From Streptomyces broussonetiae (GTDB lineage: Bacteria > Actinomycetota > Actinomycetes > Streptomycetales > Streptomycetaceae), in NCBI RefSeq assembly GCF_009796285.1, contig NZ_CP047020.1, forward strand, positions 6,634,001 to 6,698,000: a stretch of 64,000 nt of DNA, read 5' to 3'. A model generated the notes under the pieces. That model searched no databases. It was not told the origin of the DNA and worked only from the letters and a program-made list of their open reading frames with translations. Positions 1-7,681 of the stretch are shown piece by piece (within the stretch, counting starts at the first letter, position 1; the number at the start of each line of letters is the position of its first letter). Position numbers and translations under genes: made by a program.

Positions 1-365
1 AGATGGGGGTCGACGTCGTCCTGATCGACACCGCCGGCCGCCTGCACACCAAGACCGGCCTCATGGACGAGCTGGGCAAGGTCAAGCGGGTCGTGGAGAA
101 GCACGCGCCGCTGGACGAGGTGCTGCTGGTCCTGGACGCCACCACCGGCCAGAACGGCCTGGTGCAGGCCCGGGTCTTCGCCGAGGTCGTGGACATCACC
201 GGCATCGTGCTGACCAAGCTCGACGGCACGGCCAAGGGCGGCATCGTCGTCGCGGTCCAGCGCGAGCTGGGCGTCCCGGTCAAGCTCGTCGGCCTCGGCG
301 AGGGCGCCGACGACCTGGCACCGTTCGAGCCGGAGGCGTTCGTGGACGCGCTGATCGGTGACTGA
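1..365 (+). CDS. ftsY: Signal recognition particle receptor FtsY, C-terminal part
   Basis: This is the C-terminal end of an SRP-family GTPase, cut by the left edge. The visible part carries the G3 motif DTAGRLHTK at its beginning and the G4 motif TKLDGTAKGG, followed by the GLGEGADDLAPFEPEAFVDAL closing segment that is characteristic of FtsY rather than Ffh. FtsY is the membrane-associated receptor that docks the SRP-ribosome complex at the Sec translocon and hydrolyses GTP together with Ffh. Its partner ffh lies 7.3 kb downstream on the same strand. The start codon and the N-terminal acidic A domain are outside the window. Family assignment is firm. Confidence 0.95.
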   Translation, partial: MGVDVVLIDTAGRLHTKTGLMDELGKVKRVVEKHAPLDEVLLVLDATTGQNGLVQARVFAEVVDITGIVLTKLDGTAKGGIVVAVQRELGVPVKLVGLGEGADDLAPFEPEAFVDALIGD

Positions 366-395
366 CAAGGTCGCACATTTACTGTCCGAGCGCGA

Positions 396-436
396 GAAGC
401 GCCCGGCCCCAAGGTGCAGTTGGGGGCGGGCGCTTC
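396..436. terminator. Bidirectional terminator hairpin between ftsY and the convergent primase-like gene
   Basis: The arms 396-410 and 423-436 pair over about 14 bp (GAAGCGCCCG against CGGGCGCTTC plus a C/G run) with one bulge and a roughly 12-nt loop. It sits between two convergent genes and can serve both. There is no T-run, as is usual in Streptomyces. Confidence 0.7.
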
Positions 437-461
437 GCCTTGTGCGGGCCTGCTCGCGGGG

Positions 462-1124
462 CTACGCCCGCGCCCGCGACCGGTGGGCCACGTACGCCAG
501 CGTGCCCAGCAGCAGCCGGGCCGCCGGAGGTGCCGTCGCGGAGTCCAGCGCCGGCGGGCGCAGCCAGCGCACCGGGCCGAGGCCGCCCCGGTCGGAGGGC
601 GGCGCCGTGATGTACGTACCGGGACCGAGGCCCTGCAGGTCCAGCGCGGTGGGGTCGTCCCAGCCCATGCGGTAGAGCAGCCGGGGCAGTTCGGCGGCGG
701 CGCCGGGCGCGACGAAGAAGTGGGCGCGGCCGTCCGGGGGCGCGGCGACCGGGCCGAGGGGCAGGCCCATGCGCTCCAGGCGGGCCAGGGCGCGCCGGCC
801 GGCCGCCTCGGAGACGTCGATCACGTCGAACGCCTGGCCCACCGGGAGCATCACCGCGGCCCCCGGGAACTCGGACCAGGCCTTGCTCGCCTCGTCCAGT
901 GTGGCCCCGGCTGACACCTGGGGCGCGAACTCCAGCGGATGGGCCCCCGGCGCCGGGCAGTCGGCGCGTCCGCACGAGCAGGCGCCCGCCGCGGCCCGCG
1001 CGCCCGGCACCACGTCCCAGCCCCACAGCCCGGTGAACTCGGCGACGGCGGTGCACTCCGACGAGCGGCCACGCCGACGCGTGCCGGAACGGATCTCGCG
1101 AATGCCGCCGATCGTGAAGCCCAT
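462..1124 (-). CDS. Bifunctional DNA primase/polymerase (Prim-Pol)-like protein
   Basis: A 220-residue protein. The N-terminal third has the Cys-rich pattern GLWGWDVVPGA...CSCGRADCPAPGAHP, typical of actinobacterial bifunctional primase/polymerase-domain proteins. It is followed by VMLPVGQAFDVIDV, a glycine-rich centre and the closing motif GPGTYITAPP...VRWLRPP. The ATG at 1124 is preceded by a GGAGGGGG ribosome binding site. Prim-Pol enzymes act in priming or gap filling, but this copy is short and lacks a helicase domain, so catalytic activity is uncertain. It shares its core with the smaller gene at 60542-61000. It stands alone, convergent with ftsY and divergent from nsdA. Confidence 0.75.
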   Translation of the reverse strand: MGFTIGGIREIRSGTRRRGRSSECTAVAEFTGLWGWDVVPGARAAAGACSCGRADCPAPGAHPLEFAPQVSAGATLDEASKAWSEFPGAAVMLPVGQAFDVIDVSEAAGRRALARLERMGLPLGPVAAPPDGRAHFFVAPGAAAELPRLLYRMGWDDPTALDLQGLGPGTYITAPPSDRGGLGPVRWLRPPALDSATAPPAARLLLGTLAYVAHRSRARA

Positions 1125-1359
1125 GCCCCCTCCAACGGGTCCGGCGCGCCGGTGGTTACGACACGGAACGAGACGAAAGCGGACCGTAGCGCCATGGCTC
1201 CGCCTTCCCGCGCCGGCCCGGGGTCAAGCGCGAGGTCAAGGAGGCGCCATGAAGCGCTTCGGGTTGCACGTCGGGGTCTGCGCGCCCCTGGCTGCGTCAC
1301 TCCGCCCACTTCCGGCCGTCCTATGTCAAGTGAATCGTGCGCAGGCCACCGTGAGTTCA

Positions 1360-1504
1360 TTCGAAGGGGTGGCGAATGGTGGCGTTTCATGGATCGCCAT
1401 GGCTGGGCCGGTGATCGTAGGATTACTGTGAGTGTGCGAGTCCTGGAGGCATATGTATCCGTGGGTATGCCGGAGGCGAGTCGCCAACTCGTTCGAAGGG
1501 TGGC
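1360..1504. repeat. Two copies of a TTCGAAGGG(G)TGGC motif upstream of nsdA
   Basis: The motif TTCGAAGGGGTGGC occurs at 1360-1373 and TTCGAAGGGTGGC at 1492-1504, 132 bp apart, both in the 469-bp gap between the divergent primase-like gene and nsdA. The position suggests a bound site for a regulator of nsdA, but they could also be chance. The rest of the gap (1125-1593) shows no convincing gene except a possible 29-codon frame at 1453-1542. Confidence 0.4.
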
Positions 1505-1542
1505 AACCGGCGGACGAGAGGCCGTATTTACCGGCATTCTGA
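1453..1542 (+). CDS. Possible 29-residue leader ORF upstream of nsdA
   Basis: An ATG at 1453 directly follows a strong GGAGG (1445-1449). It opens a 29-codon frame rich in Trp, Pro and Arg that stops at 1540-1542, 51 nt before nsdA. The SD-to-ATG spacing is short (about 3 nt). It could be a leader peptide for nsdA or a chance frame, and no homologue is recognised. Confidence 0.2.
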   Translation: MYPWVCRRRVANSFEGWQPADERPYLPAF

Positions 1543-1593
1543 TAGGGCTTGGCGCACGCGGCGACAAGTGGTCTCAGGGATGGGGGCGTTCCA

Positions 1594-3072
1594 GTGAGCG
1601 GCAACGGCGGTAGCGGGACGAACGCTGACAAGCGCCCCAACGAGCTGCTCGGTTCGTGGTTCGTGCGCAGCGGCTGGTCCAAGGGCGAGCTGGCCCGCCA
1701 AGTGAACCGCCGGGCACGCCAGTTGGGTGCCAACCACATCTCCACCGACACCTCGCGCGTACGGCGCTGGCTGGACGGGGAGAATCCCCGCGAGCCGATC
1801 CCGCGCATCCTCTCCGAGCTGTTCTCCGAGCGCTTCGGCTGTGTGGTCTCCATCGAGGACCTCGGCCTGCGCGCCGCCCGCCAGTCACCCTCCGCGACCG
1901 GCGTCGACCTGCCCTGGACCGGCCCGCAGACGGTCGCCCTGCTCAGCGAGTTCTCGCGCAGCGACCTGATGCTCGCCCGGCGCGGCTTCCTCGGCACCTC
2001 CCTCGCGCTGTCCGCCGGCCCGTCCCTCATCGAGCCCATGCAGCGCTGGCTCGTGCCGAGCCCGGCCTCCCCGGTCCCGCCCGAGCCCGAGCCCCTCCTC
2101 GACCAGCGCCGCCCCGGCCGCCTGTCCAAGCCCGAGCTGGACCTGCTGGAGTCCACCACCCGGATGTTCCGCCAGTGGGACGCCCAGTGCGGCGGCGGCC
2201 TGCGCCGCAAGGCGGTCGTCGGCCAGCTGCACGAGGTCACCGACCTGCTCCAGGAGCCCCAGCCCGAGGCCACCACCCGCATCCTGTTCAAGGTCGCCGC
2301 CGAGCTGGCCGAGCTGGCGGGCTGGATGTCGTACGACGTCGGCCTGCAGCCCACCGCGCAGAAGTACTTCGTCCTGGCCCTGCACGCGGCCAAGGAGGCC
2401 GGTGACAAGCCGCTCGGTTCGTACATCCTGTCCAGCATGAGCCGCCAGATGATCCACCTCGGCCGGCCCGACGACGCCCTGGAGCTGCTCCACCTCGCCC
2501 AGTACGGCAGCCGCGACTGCGCCAGCCCGCGCACCCAGGCCATGCTGTATGCGATGGAGGCCCGCGCGTACGCCAACATGGGCCAGCCCGGCAAGACCAA
2601 ACGCGCGGTCCGCATGGCCGAGAGCACCTTCGCGGAGGCCGACGAGTGGGACGAGCCGGACCCCGACTGGATCCGCTTCTTCTCCGAGGCCGAGCTGTAC
2701 GGCGAGAACTCCCACTCCTTCCGTGACCTCGCCTATGTCGCCGGTCGCAGTCCCACCTACGCCTCTCTCGCCGAGCCGCTCATGCAGCGGGCGGTGGAGC
2801 TGTTCGCCAAGGATCCGGAGCACCAGCGGTCGTATGCGCTCAACCTGATCGGCAAGGCCACCGTGCACCTGCTCCAGCGCGAGCCCGAGCTGGGCACGGC
2901 CTACGCCTCCCAGGCCATGGAGATCGCCAAGAAGGTCCGCTCCGAGCGGGTGAACACACGTATCCGAAAGACGGTGGACACGGCCGTGCGGGACTACGGC
3001 GACCTCGCCACCGTCACCGACCTGACCGACCAGCTCGCCGTGGACCTCCCGGAGACCGCCGAGGCCGTCTGA
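1594..3072 (+). CDS. nsdA: NsdA, negative regulator of differentiation and antibiotic production
   Basis: The protein is 492 residues from GTG 1594, chosen because a GGGGGCG ribosome binding site lies just upstream and the product then begins at a length close to that of known NsdA (about 500 aa). The N-terminal 75 residues (RSGWSKGELARQVNRRARQ...RVRRWLDGENP) look like a helix-turn-helix segment. The remainder is alpha-helical and TPR-like (YFVLALHAAKEAGDK, DDALELLHLAQYG, TQAMLYAMEARAYANMGQPG). In S. coelicolor NsdA represses sporulation and actinorhodin, CDA and methylenomycin production, and it lies next to amtB, as here. No enzyme motif is present. It is divergent from the primase-like gene with a long leader. 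Confidence 0.9.
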   Translation: MSGNGGSGTNADKRPNELLGSWFVRSGWSKGELARQVNRRARQLGANHISTDTSRVRRWLDGENPREPIPRILSELFSERFGCVVSIEDLGLRAARQSPSATGVDLPWTGPQTVALLSEFSRSDLMLARRGFLGTSLALSAGPSLIEPMQRWLVPSPASPVPPEPEPLLDQRRPGRLSKPELDLLESTTRMFRQWDAQCGGGLRRKAVVGQLHEVTDLLQEPQPEATTRILFKVAAELAELAGWMSYDVGLQPTAQKYFVLALHAAKEAGDKPLGSYILSSMSRQMIHLGRPDDALELLHLAQYGSRDCASPRTQAMLYAMEARAYANMGQPGKTKRAVRMAESTFAEADEWDEPDPDWIRFFSEAELYGENSHSFRDLAYVAGRSPTYASLAEPLMQRAVELFAKDPEHQRSYALNLIGKATVHLLQREPELGTAYASQAMEIAKKVRSERVNTRIRKTVDTAVRDYGDLATVTDLTDQLAVDLPETAEAV

Positions 3073-3253
3073 CCATCCCCGGCATCCCGAGCCCCGGCCG
3101 CGGCCGGTCCTCCCGAACTGCCCGACTCGGCTCCCCCGCGCCAGGTCATCGGAGAGGCCCGCCGCGGCCGGCCTGTCTGCGCCGGGAACTCCTCCTCGGC
3201 AGGTTGCGCCACGCGGCGACCGGCAGGCCGGAGATCCGGCTGTTCATGCATGC

Positions 3254-3289
3254 GTAACACGTACGGTGCCTTCGTCACCCCGGCGAAAC
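3254..3289 (+). promoter_or_regulatory. GlnR-type binding site upstream of amtB
   Basis: GTCAC-N6-GAAAC at 3274-3289 matches the known GlnR half-site pair gTnAc-n6-GaAAc exactly. A second a-type half (GTAAC, 3254-3258) lies 20 bp upstream with a poorer partner. The site is 140 nt before the amtB start, consistent with nitrogen-limitation activation of amtB-glnK-glnD, which is known in Streptomyces. The rest of the 357-bp gap is GC-rich with no gene. Confidence 0.75.
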
Positions 3290-3429
3290 AACGAGGGGCC
3301 CTCACCGAAACCGCGCTGCGCCAGTCTCTGGCGCATAACCGGCCCACCCCTCAACCGATCGGACCGCAACCGACCGGACCGCTCAGGCACCGCCCGCACG
3401 GGGCCGCAGAAACCGACGAGGAGACGCCG

Positions 3430-4773
3430 ATGGCCCCAGCCATCACGCTTGCCGCGGAGGCACCCAAGCTGTCTGCCGCGAACACAGGCTTCATGCTCAT
3501 CTGCTCCGCCCTGGTGCTGATCATGACGCCGGGTCTCGCCTTCTTCTACGGAGGCATGGTCCGGGTCAAGAGCACCCTCAACATGCTGATGATGAGCTTC
3601 ATCAGCATGGGCATCATCACCATCCTCTGGGTGCTCTACGGCTTCTCCCTCGCCTTCGGCGAGCACAACGGCCTCATCGGCTGGAACTCCGACTGGTTCG
3701 GGATGGGCCACGTCGGCCTGACGGCGCTGTGGCCCGGCTACACCATCCCGGTCTTCGTCTTCATGGTGTTCCAGATGATGTTCGCCATCATCACCCCGGC
3801 CCTGATAAGCGGCGCGCTCGCCGACCGCGTGAAGTTCTCGGCCTGGTGCCTGTTCATCACCCTGTGGGCCACGATCGTCTACGTCCCGGTCGCCCACTGG
3901 GTGTGGGGCGCCGACGGCTGGGCCTTCAAGCTCGGCGTGATCGACTTCGCGGGCGGTACGGCGGTCCACATCAACGCGGGTGCGGCGGCCCTCGGTGTCA
4001 TCCTCGTCATCGGCAAGCGCGTCGGCTTCAAGAAGGACCCGATGCGCCCGCACAGCCTCCCGCTGGTCATGCTCGGCGCAGGGCTCCTGTGGTTCGGGTG
4101 GTTCGGCTTCAACGCGGGCTCCTGGCTCGGCAACGACGACGGCGTCGGCGCGCTGATGTTCGTCAACACGCAGGTCGCGACGGCCGCCGCGATGCTGGCC
4201 TGGCTCGCCTACGAGAAGATCCGGCACGGCGCGTTCACCACGCTCGGCGCCGCCTCCGGCGCGGTCGCCGGTCTGGTGGCGATCACCCCGTCCGGCGGCG
4301 CGGTCTCCCCGCTCGGCGCGATCGCCGTGGGCGCCATCGCCGGTGTCGCCTGCGCCGCCGCCGTCGGTCTGAAGTTCAGGTTCGGCTACGACGACTCCCT
4401 CGACGTCGTCGGCGTCCACATGGTCGGCGGCATCATCGGCTCCCTGCTGATCGGCTTCTTCGCCACCGGCAAGGGCCAGTCCACCGCGACCGGTGTCTTC
4501 TACGGCGACCACACCTGGACCCAGCTGTGGAAGCAGTGCGCCGGTGTCGGCGCGGTCCTCGCCTACTCGCTGATCGTCTCCGCGGTCCTCGCCTTCCTCC
4601 TCGACAAGACCATCGGCATGCGGGTCACCGAGGACGAGGAGATCTCCGGCATCGACCAGGCCGAACACGCCGAGAGCGCCTACGACTTCAGCGGCACCGG
4701 CGGCGGTGTCCTCGGCTCCGCCGCCCACGCCCCGGCCCTGGCCGCCGCGCAGACCAGGAAGGTGGACGCATGA
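3430..4773 (+). CDS. amtB: Ammonium transporter AmtB
   Basis: A 447-residue membrane channel of the Amt/Rh family that moves ammonium across the cytoplasmic membrane. The start is ATG 3430; upstream in-frame codons back to 3250 cover the GlnR site and are not counted. Visible hallmarks are AFFYGGMVR near residue 37, ITPALISGALADR, the substrate-site segment DFAGGTAVHINAG with Asp172 and pore His180, and the second pore His in VVGVHMVGGIIGSLL. Eleven membrane spans are expected. The stop overlaps the start of glnK by 4 nt (ATGA), the classic amtB-glnK coupling that lets GlnK plug the channel when nitrogen is plentiful. GlnR very likely controls it. Confidence 0.97.
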   Translation: MAPAITLAAEAPKLSAANTGFMLICSALVLIMTPGLAFFYGGMVRVKSTLNMLMMSFISMGIITILWVLYGFSLAFGEHNGLIGWNSDWFGMGHVGLTALWPGYTIPVFVFMVFQMMFAIITPALISGALADRVKFSAWCLFITLWATIVYVPVAHWVWGADGWAFKLGVIDFAGGTAVHINAGAAALGVILVIGKRVGFKKDPMRPHSLPLVMLGAGLLWFGWFGFNAGSWLGNDDGVGALMFVNTQVATAAAMLAWLAYEKIRHGAFTTLGAASGAVAGLVAITPSGGAVSPLGAIAVGAIAGVACAAAVGLKFRFGYDDSLDVVGVHMVGGIIGSLLIGFFATGKGQSTATGVFYGDHTWTQLWKQCAGVGAVLAYSLIVSAVLAFLLDKTIGMRVTEDEEISGIDQAEHAESAYDFSGTGGGVLGSAAHAPALAAAQTRKVDA

Positions 4774-5108
4774 AGCTCATCACCGCCGTCGTCAAGCCCC
4801 ACCGGCTGGACGAGATCAAAGAGGCCCTTCAGGCATTCGGCGTCCACGGCCTGACGGTCACGGAGGCCAGCGGTTACGGTCGGCAGCGGGGCCACACCGA
4901 GGTCTACCGCGGTGCCGAGTACACCGTCGACCTGGTCCCGAAGATCCGCATCGAGGTACTGGCCGAGGACGACGACGCCGAGCAGCTGATCGAGGTCATC
5001 GTCAAGGCGGCCCGCACCGGCAAGATCGGTGACGGCAAGGTCTGGGCCCTGCCGGTCGACACGGCCGTACGGGTCCGCACCGGCGAGCGCGGCCCCGACG
5101 CGCTCTGA
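4770..5108 (+). CDS. glnK: Nitrogen regulatory protein PII (GlnK)
   Basis: The product is 112 residues, standard for PII. It has KLITAVVKPHRLDEIKEAL at the N-terminus, the T-loop GHTEVYRGAEYTVDLVPK with modifiable Tyr51, and GKIGDGKVWALPV for the ATP-binding B-loop region. The trimer binds ATP and 2-oxoglutarate and signals nitrogen status. In Streptomyces Tyr51 is adenylylated rather than uridylylated, by the product of the next gene. The start overlaps amtB by 4 nt and glnD follows after 31 nt, so the three form one operon. Confidence 0.97.
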   Translation: MKLITAVVKPHRLDEIKEALQAFGVHGLTVTEASGYGRQRGHTEVYRGAEYTVDLVPKIRIEVLAEDDDAEQLIEVIVKAARTGKIGDGKVWALPVDTAVRVRTGERGPDAL

Positions 5109-5139
5109 GACGACGGCACGGCAAGACGGGAGCCACTGG

Positions 5140-7584
5140 GTGACGGGAACGGACGTGCGTACGGAAGCAGAGGACTCGGGACCCAGCGGCTACGCGGCGG
5201 CCCGGCTGCGCCTCCTCACCGAGGGGGCGCGGTCCGGGCCGCCGCGCCGTGCCGCCCTCGCGGAACTGACCGACAACTGGCTCGGCGGGCTGTTCGCCGC
5301 GGCCGCCGGGGACGTCAAGGGCATGTCCCTGGTCGCCGTCGGCGGCTACGGCCGCGGCGAGCTGTCCCCGCGCAGCGACCTCGACCTCCTGCTGCTGCAC
5401 GACGGCTCCGACCCCGGCGCGGTCGCCGCCCTCGCCGACCGCATCTGGTACCCGGTGTGGGACCTCGGCCTCGCCCTCGACCACTCCGTGCGCACCCTGG
5501 CCGAAACCCGCAGGACCGCCGGGGACGATCTGAAGGCCCAGCTCGGCCTCCTGGACGCCCGCCATCTCGCCGGCGACCTCGGCCTCACCGCGGGGCTGCG
5601 TACGGCCGTCCTCGCCGACTGGCGCAACCAGGCCCCCAAACGCCTCCCCGAACTCCAGGCCCTGTGCGTCGAACGCGCCGAACGCCAGGGCGAGTTGCAG
5701 TACCTCCTGGAACCCGACCTCAAGGAGGCGCGCGGCGGGTTGCGCGACGCCACCGCGCTGCGCGCCGTCGCCGCCTCCTGGCTCGCCGACGCCCCGCGCG
5801 AGGGCCTCGCGGACGCCCGCCGGCGCCTGCTCGACGTACGCGACGCCCTGCACCTGACGACGGGCCGTGCCACCGACCGGCTCGCGCTCCAGGAGCAGGA
5901 CCAGGTGGCGGCCGAGCTGGGCCTGCTGGACGCCGACACGCTGCTGCGGACGGTCTACGAGGCGGCACGCGTGATCTCGTACGCCAGTGACGTCACCTGG
6001 CGCGAGGTGGGGCGCGTGCTGCGTTCGCGCGCTGTCCGGCCGCGTCTGCGCGCCATGCTGGGGGGCGGCAAGCCCGTTGCCGAGCGCTCCCCGCTCGCCG
6101 AGGGCGTGGTGGAGCAGGACGGGGAGGTGGTCCTCGCCCGGGCCGCGCGCCCCGAACGCGACCCCGTGCTGCCGCTGCGGGCCGCGGCCGCCGCCGCACA
6201 GGCCGGCCTCCCGCTCTCTCTGCACGCCGTACGGCGCCTGGCCGCCACCACACGCCCCCTGCCCACGCCCTGGCCCGCCGAGGCCCGTGAACAACTGGTC
6301 ACCCTGCTCGGCTCCGGCCGCCCGACCGTCGAGGTCTGGGAGGCGCTGGAGGCCGAGGGCCTCATCAGCCGCCTGCTGCCGGACTGGGAGCGGGTCCGCT
6401 GCCGTCCGCAGCGCAATGCCGTCCATGTCTGGACGGTCGACCGGCATCTGATCGAGACGGCCGTGCGCGCCTCCGCGCTGACCCGCGGGGTCAGCCGCCC
6501 CGACCTGCTCCTGGTCGCCGCGCTGCTGCACGACATCGGCAAGGGCTGGCCCGGCGACCACTCGGTGGCCGGCGAGATCATCGCCAAGGACGTGGCGGCG
6601 AGGATCGGCTTCGACCGCGCGGACGTGACGGTGCTGTCCGTCCTCGTCCGTCACCACCTCCTGCTGATCGAGACGGCCACCCGCCGCGACCTGGACGATC
6701 CGGCCACCGTCCGCTCGGTCGCCGAGGCCGTCGGCACCCAGGGCACCCTGGAGCTGCTGCACGCGCTGACGGAGGCCGACGCCCTCGCCACCGGACCGGC
6801 CGCCTGGTCCTCCTGGCGCGGTTCCCTCGTCGCCGACCTGGTCCGGCGGGTGTCCGCGGTGCTCGCCGGGGACACCCCCGACGAACCCGAGCCGGCCGCG
6901 CCCACGGCCGAGCAGGAGCGCCTCGCCATCGAGGCGTTCCGCACCGGAAGCCCGGTCCTCGCCCTGCGCGCGCAGACCGAACCGGTCACCGAGGAGGAGC
7001 ACGCCCAGGAACCCCTCGGTGTCGAGCTGCTCATCGCCGTACCCGACCAGCCCGCCGTGCTCCCCGCGGTCGCCGGTGTCCTCGCCGTGCACCGCCTGAC
7101 CGTCCGCACGGCCGAGCTGCGCGCCCTGCGCCTGCCGGACGACGTCGAGGAGGGCTCGGTCCTGCTGCTCGCCTGGCGGGTCGCCGCCGAGTACGGCTCC
7201 CTGCCCCAGGCCACCCGGCTGCGCGCCGATCTCGTGCGCGCCCTCGACGGCTCCCTGGACATCGCCGGCCGCCTCGCCGAACGGGACGCGGCCTATCCGA
7301 GGCGCCGCGGCCGGACGGCCCCGCCGCCCCGCGTCGCGGTGGCCCCGGCCGCCTCCCACCACGCCACGGTGATCGAGGTCCGCGCCCAGGACGCCCCGGG
7401 CCTGCTGCACCGGATCGGCATGGCCCTGGAGAAGGCGGGGGTACGGGTGCGCAGCATGCACGTGAGCACACTGGGCTCGAACGCGGTGGATGCGTTCTAC
7501 GTCACGACCGGCACGGGGGCCCAGCTGCCCGCGCGGGACGCCTCGTCGCTGGCCCGGACCCTGGAGGAGACGTTGCGCGGATGA
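5140..7584 (+). CDS. glnD: [Protein-PII] nucleotidyltransferase GlnD
   Basis: An 814-residue enzyme from GTG 5140, with GACGGGAG upstream. Domains in order: a nucleotidyltransferase with GGYGRGELSPRSDLDLLLLH at about residues 67-86; a GlnD helical linker; an HD hydrolase domain with LLHDIGKGWPGDHS near residue 465; and two C-terminal ACT domains (ELLIAVPDQPAVLPAVAGVL and VIEVRAQDAPGLLHRIGMAL). It modifies and demodifies GlnK Tyr51; work in S. coelicolor showed AMP rather than UMP transfer. It is slightly shorter than the E. coli protein (890). It is the third gene of the amtB operon. Confidence 0.95.
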   Translation: MTGTDVRTEAEDSGPSGYAAARLRLLTEGARSGPPRRAALAELTDNWLGGLFAAAAGDVKGMSLVAVGGYGRGELSPRSDLDLLLLHDGSDPGAVAALADRIWYPVWDLGLALDHSVRTLAETRRTAGDDLKAQLGLLDARHLAGDLGLTAGLRTAVLADWRNQAPKRLPELQALCVERAERQGELQYLLEPDLKEARGGLRDATALRAVAASWLADAPREGLADARRRLLDVRDALHLTTGRATDRLALQEQDQVAAELGLLDADTLLRTVYEAARVISYASDVTWREVGRVLRSRAVRPRLRAMLGGGKPVAERSPLAEGVVEQDGEVVLARAARPERDPVLPLRAAAAAAQAGLPLSLHAVRRLAATTRPLPTPWPAEAREQLVTLLGSGRPTVEVWEALEAEGLISRLLPDWERVRCRPQRNAVHVWTVDRHLIETAVRASALTRGVSRPDLLLVAALLHDIGKGWPGDHSVAGEIIAKDVAARIGFDRADVTVLSVLVRHHLLLIETATRRDLDDPATVRSVAEAVGTQGTLELLHALTEADALATGPAAWSSWRGSLVADLVRRVSAVLAGDTPDEPEPAAPTAEQERLAIEAFRTGSPVLALRAQTEPVTEEEHAQEPLGVELLIAVPDQPAVLPAVAGVLAVHRLTVRTAELRALRLPDDVEEGSVLLLAWRVAAEYGSLPQATRLRADLVRALDGSLDIAGRLAERDAAYPRRRGRTAPPPRVAVAPAASHHATVIEVRAQDAPGLLHRIGMALEKAGVRVRSMHVSTLGSNAVDAFYVTTGTGAQLPARDASSLARTLEETLRG

Positions 7585-7681
7585 ACCGGGGGACGATCCT
7601 GCCCCGGTGACTTCGGCGCCGGGATACCCTGGAGGGCGATTCCCACCAAGACCGTCACCGACCCCGAGGACCGCGAGCGCC

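Noticed and set aside
3250..3429. Extended N-terminus of AmtB from ATG 3250
   Set aside because: It would include the GlnR site and 60 basic, Pro-rich residues absent from Amt proteins. ATG 3430 matches the family.
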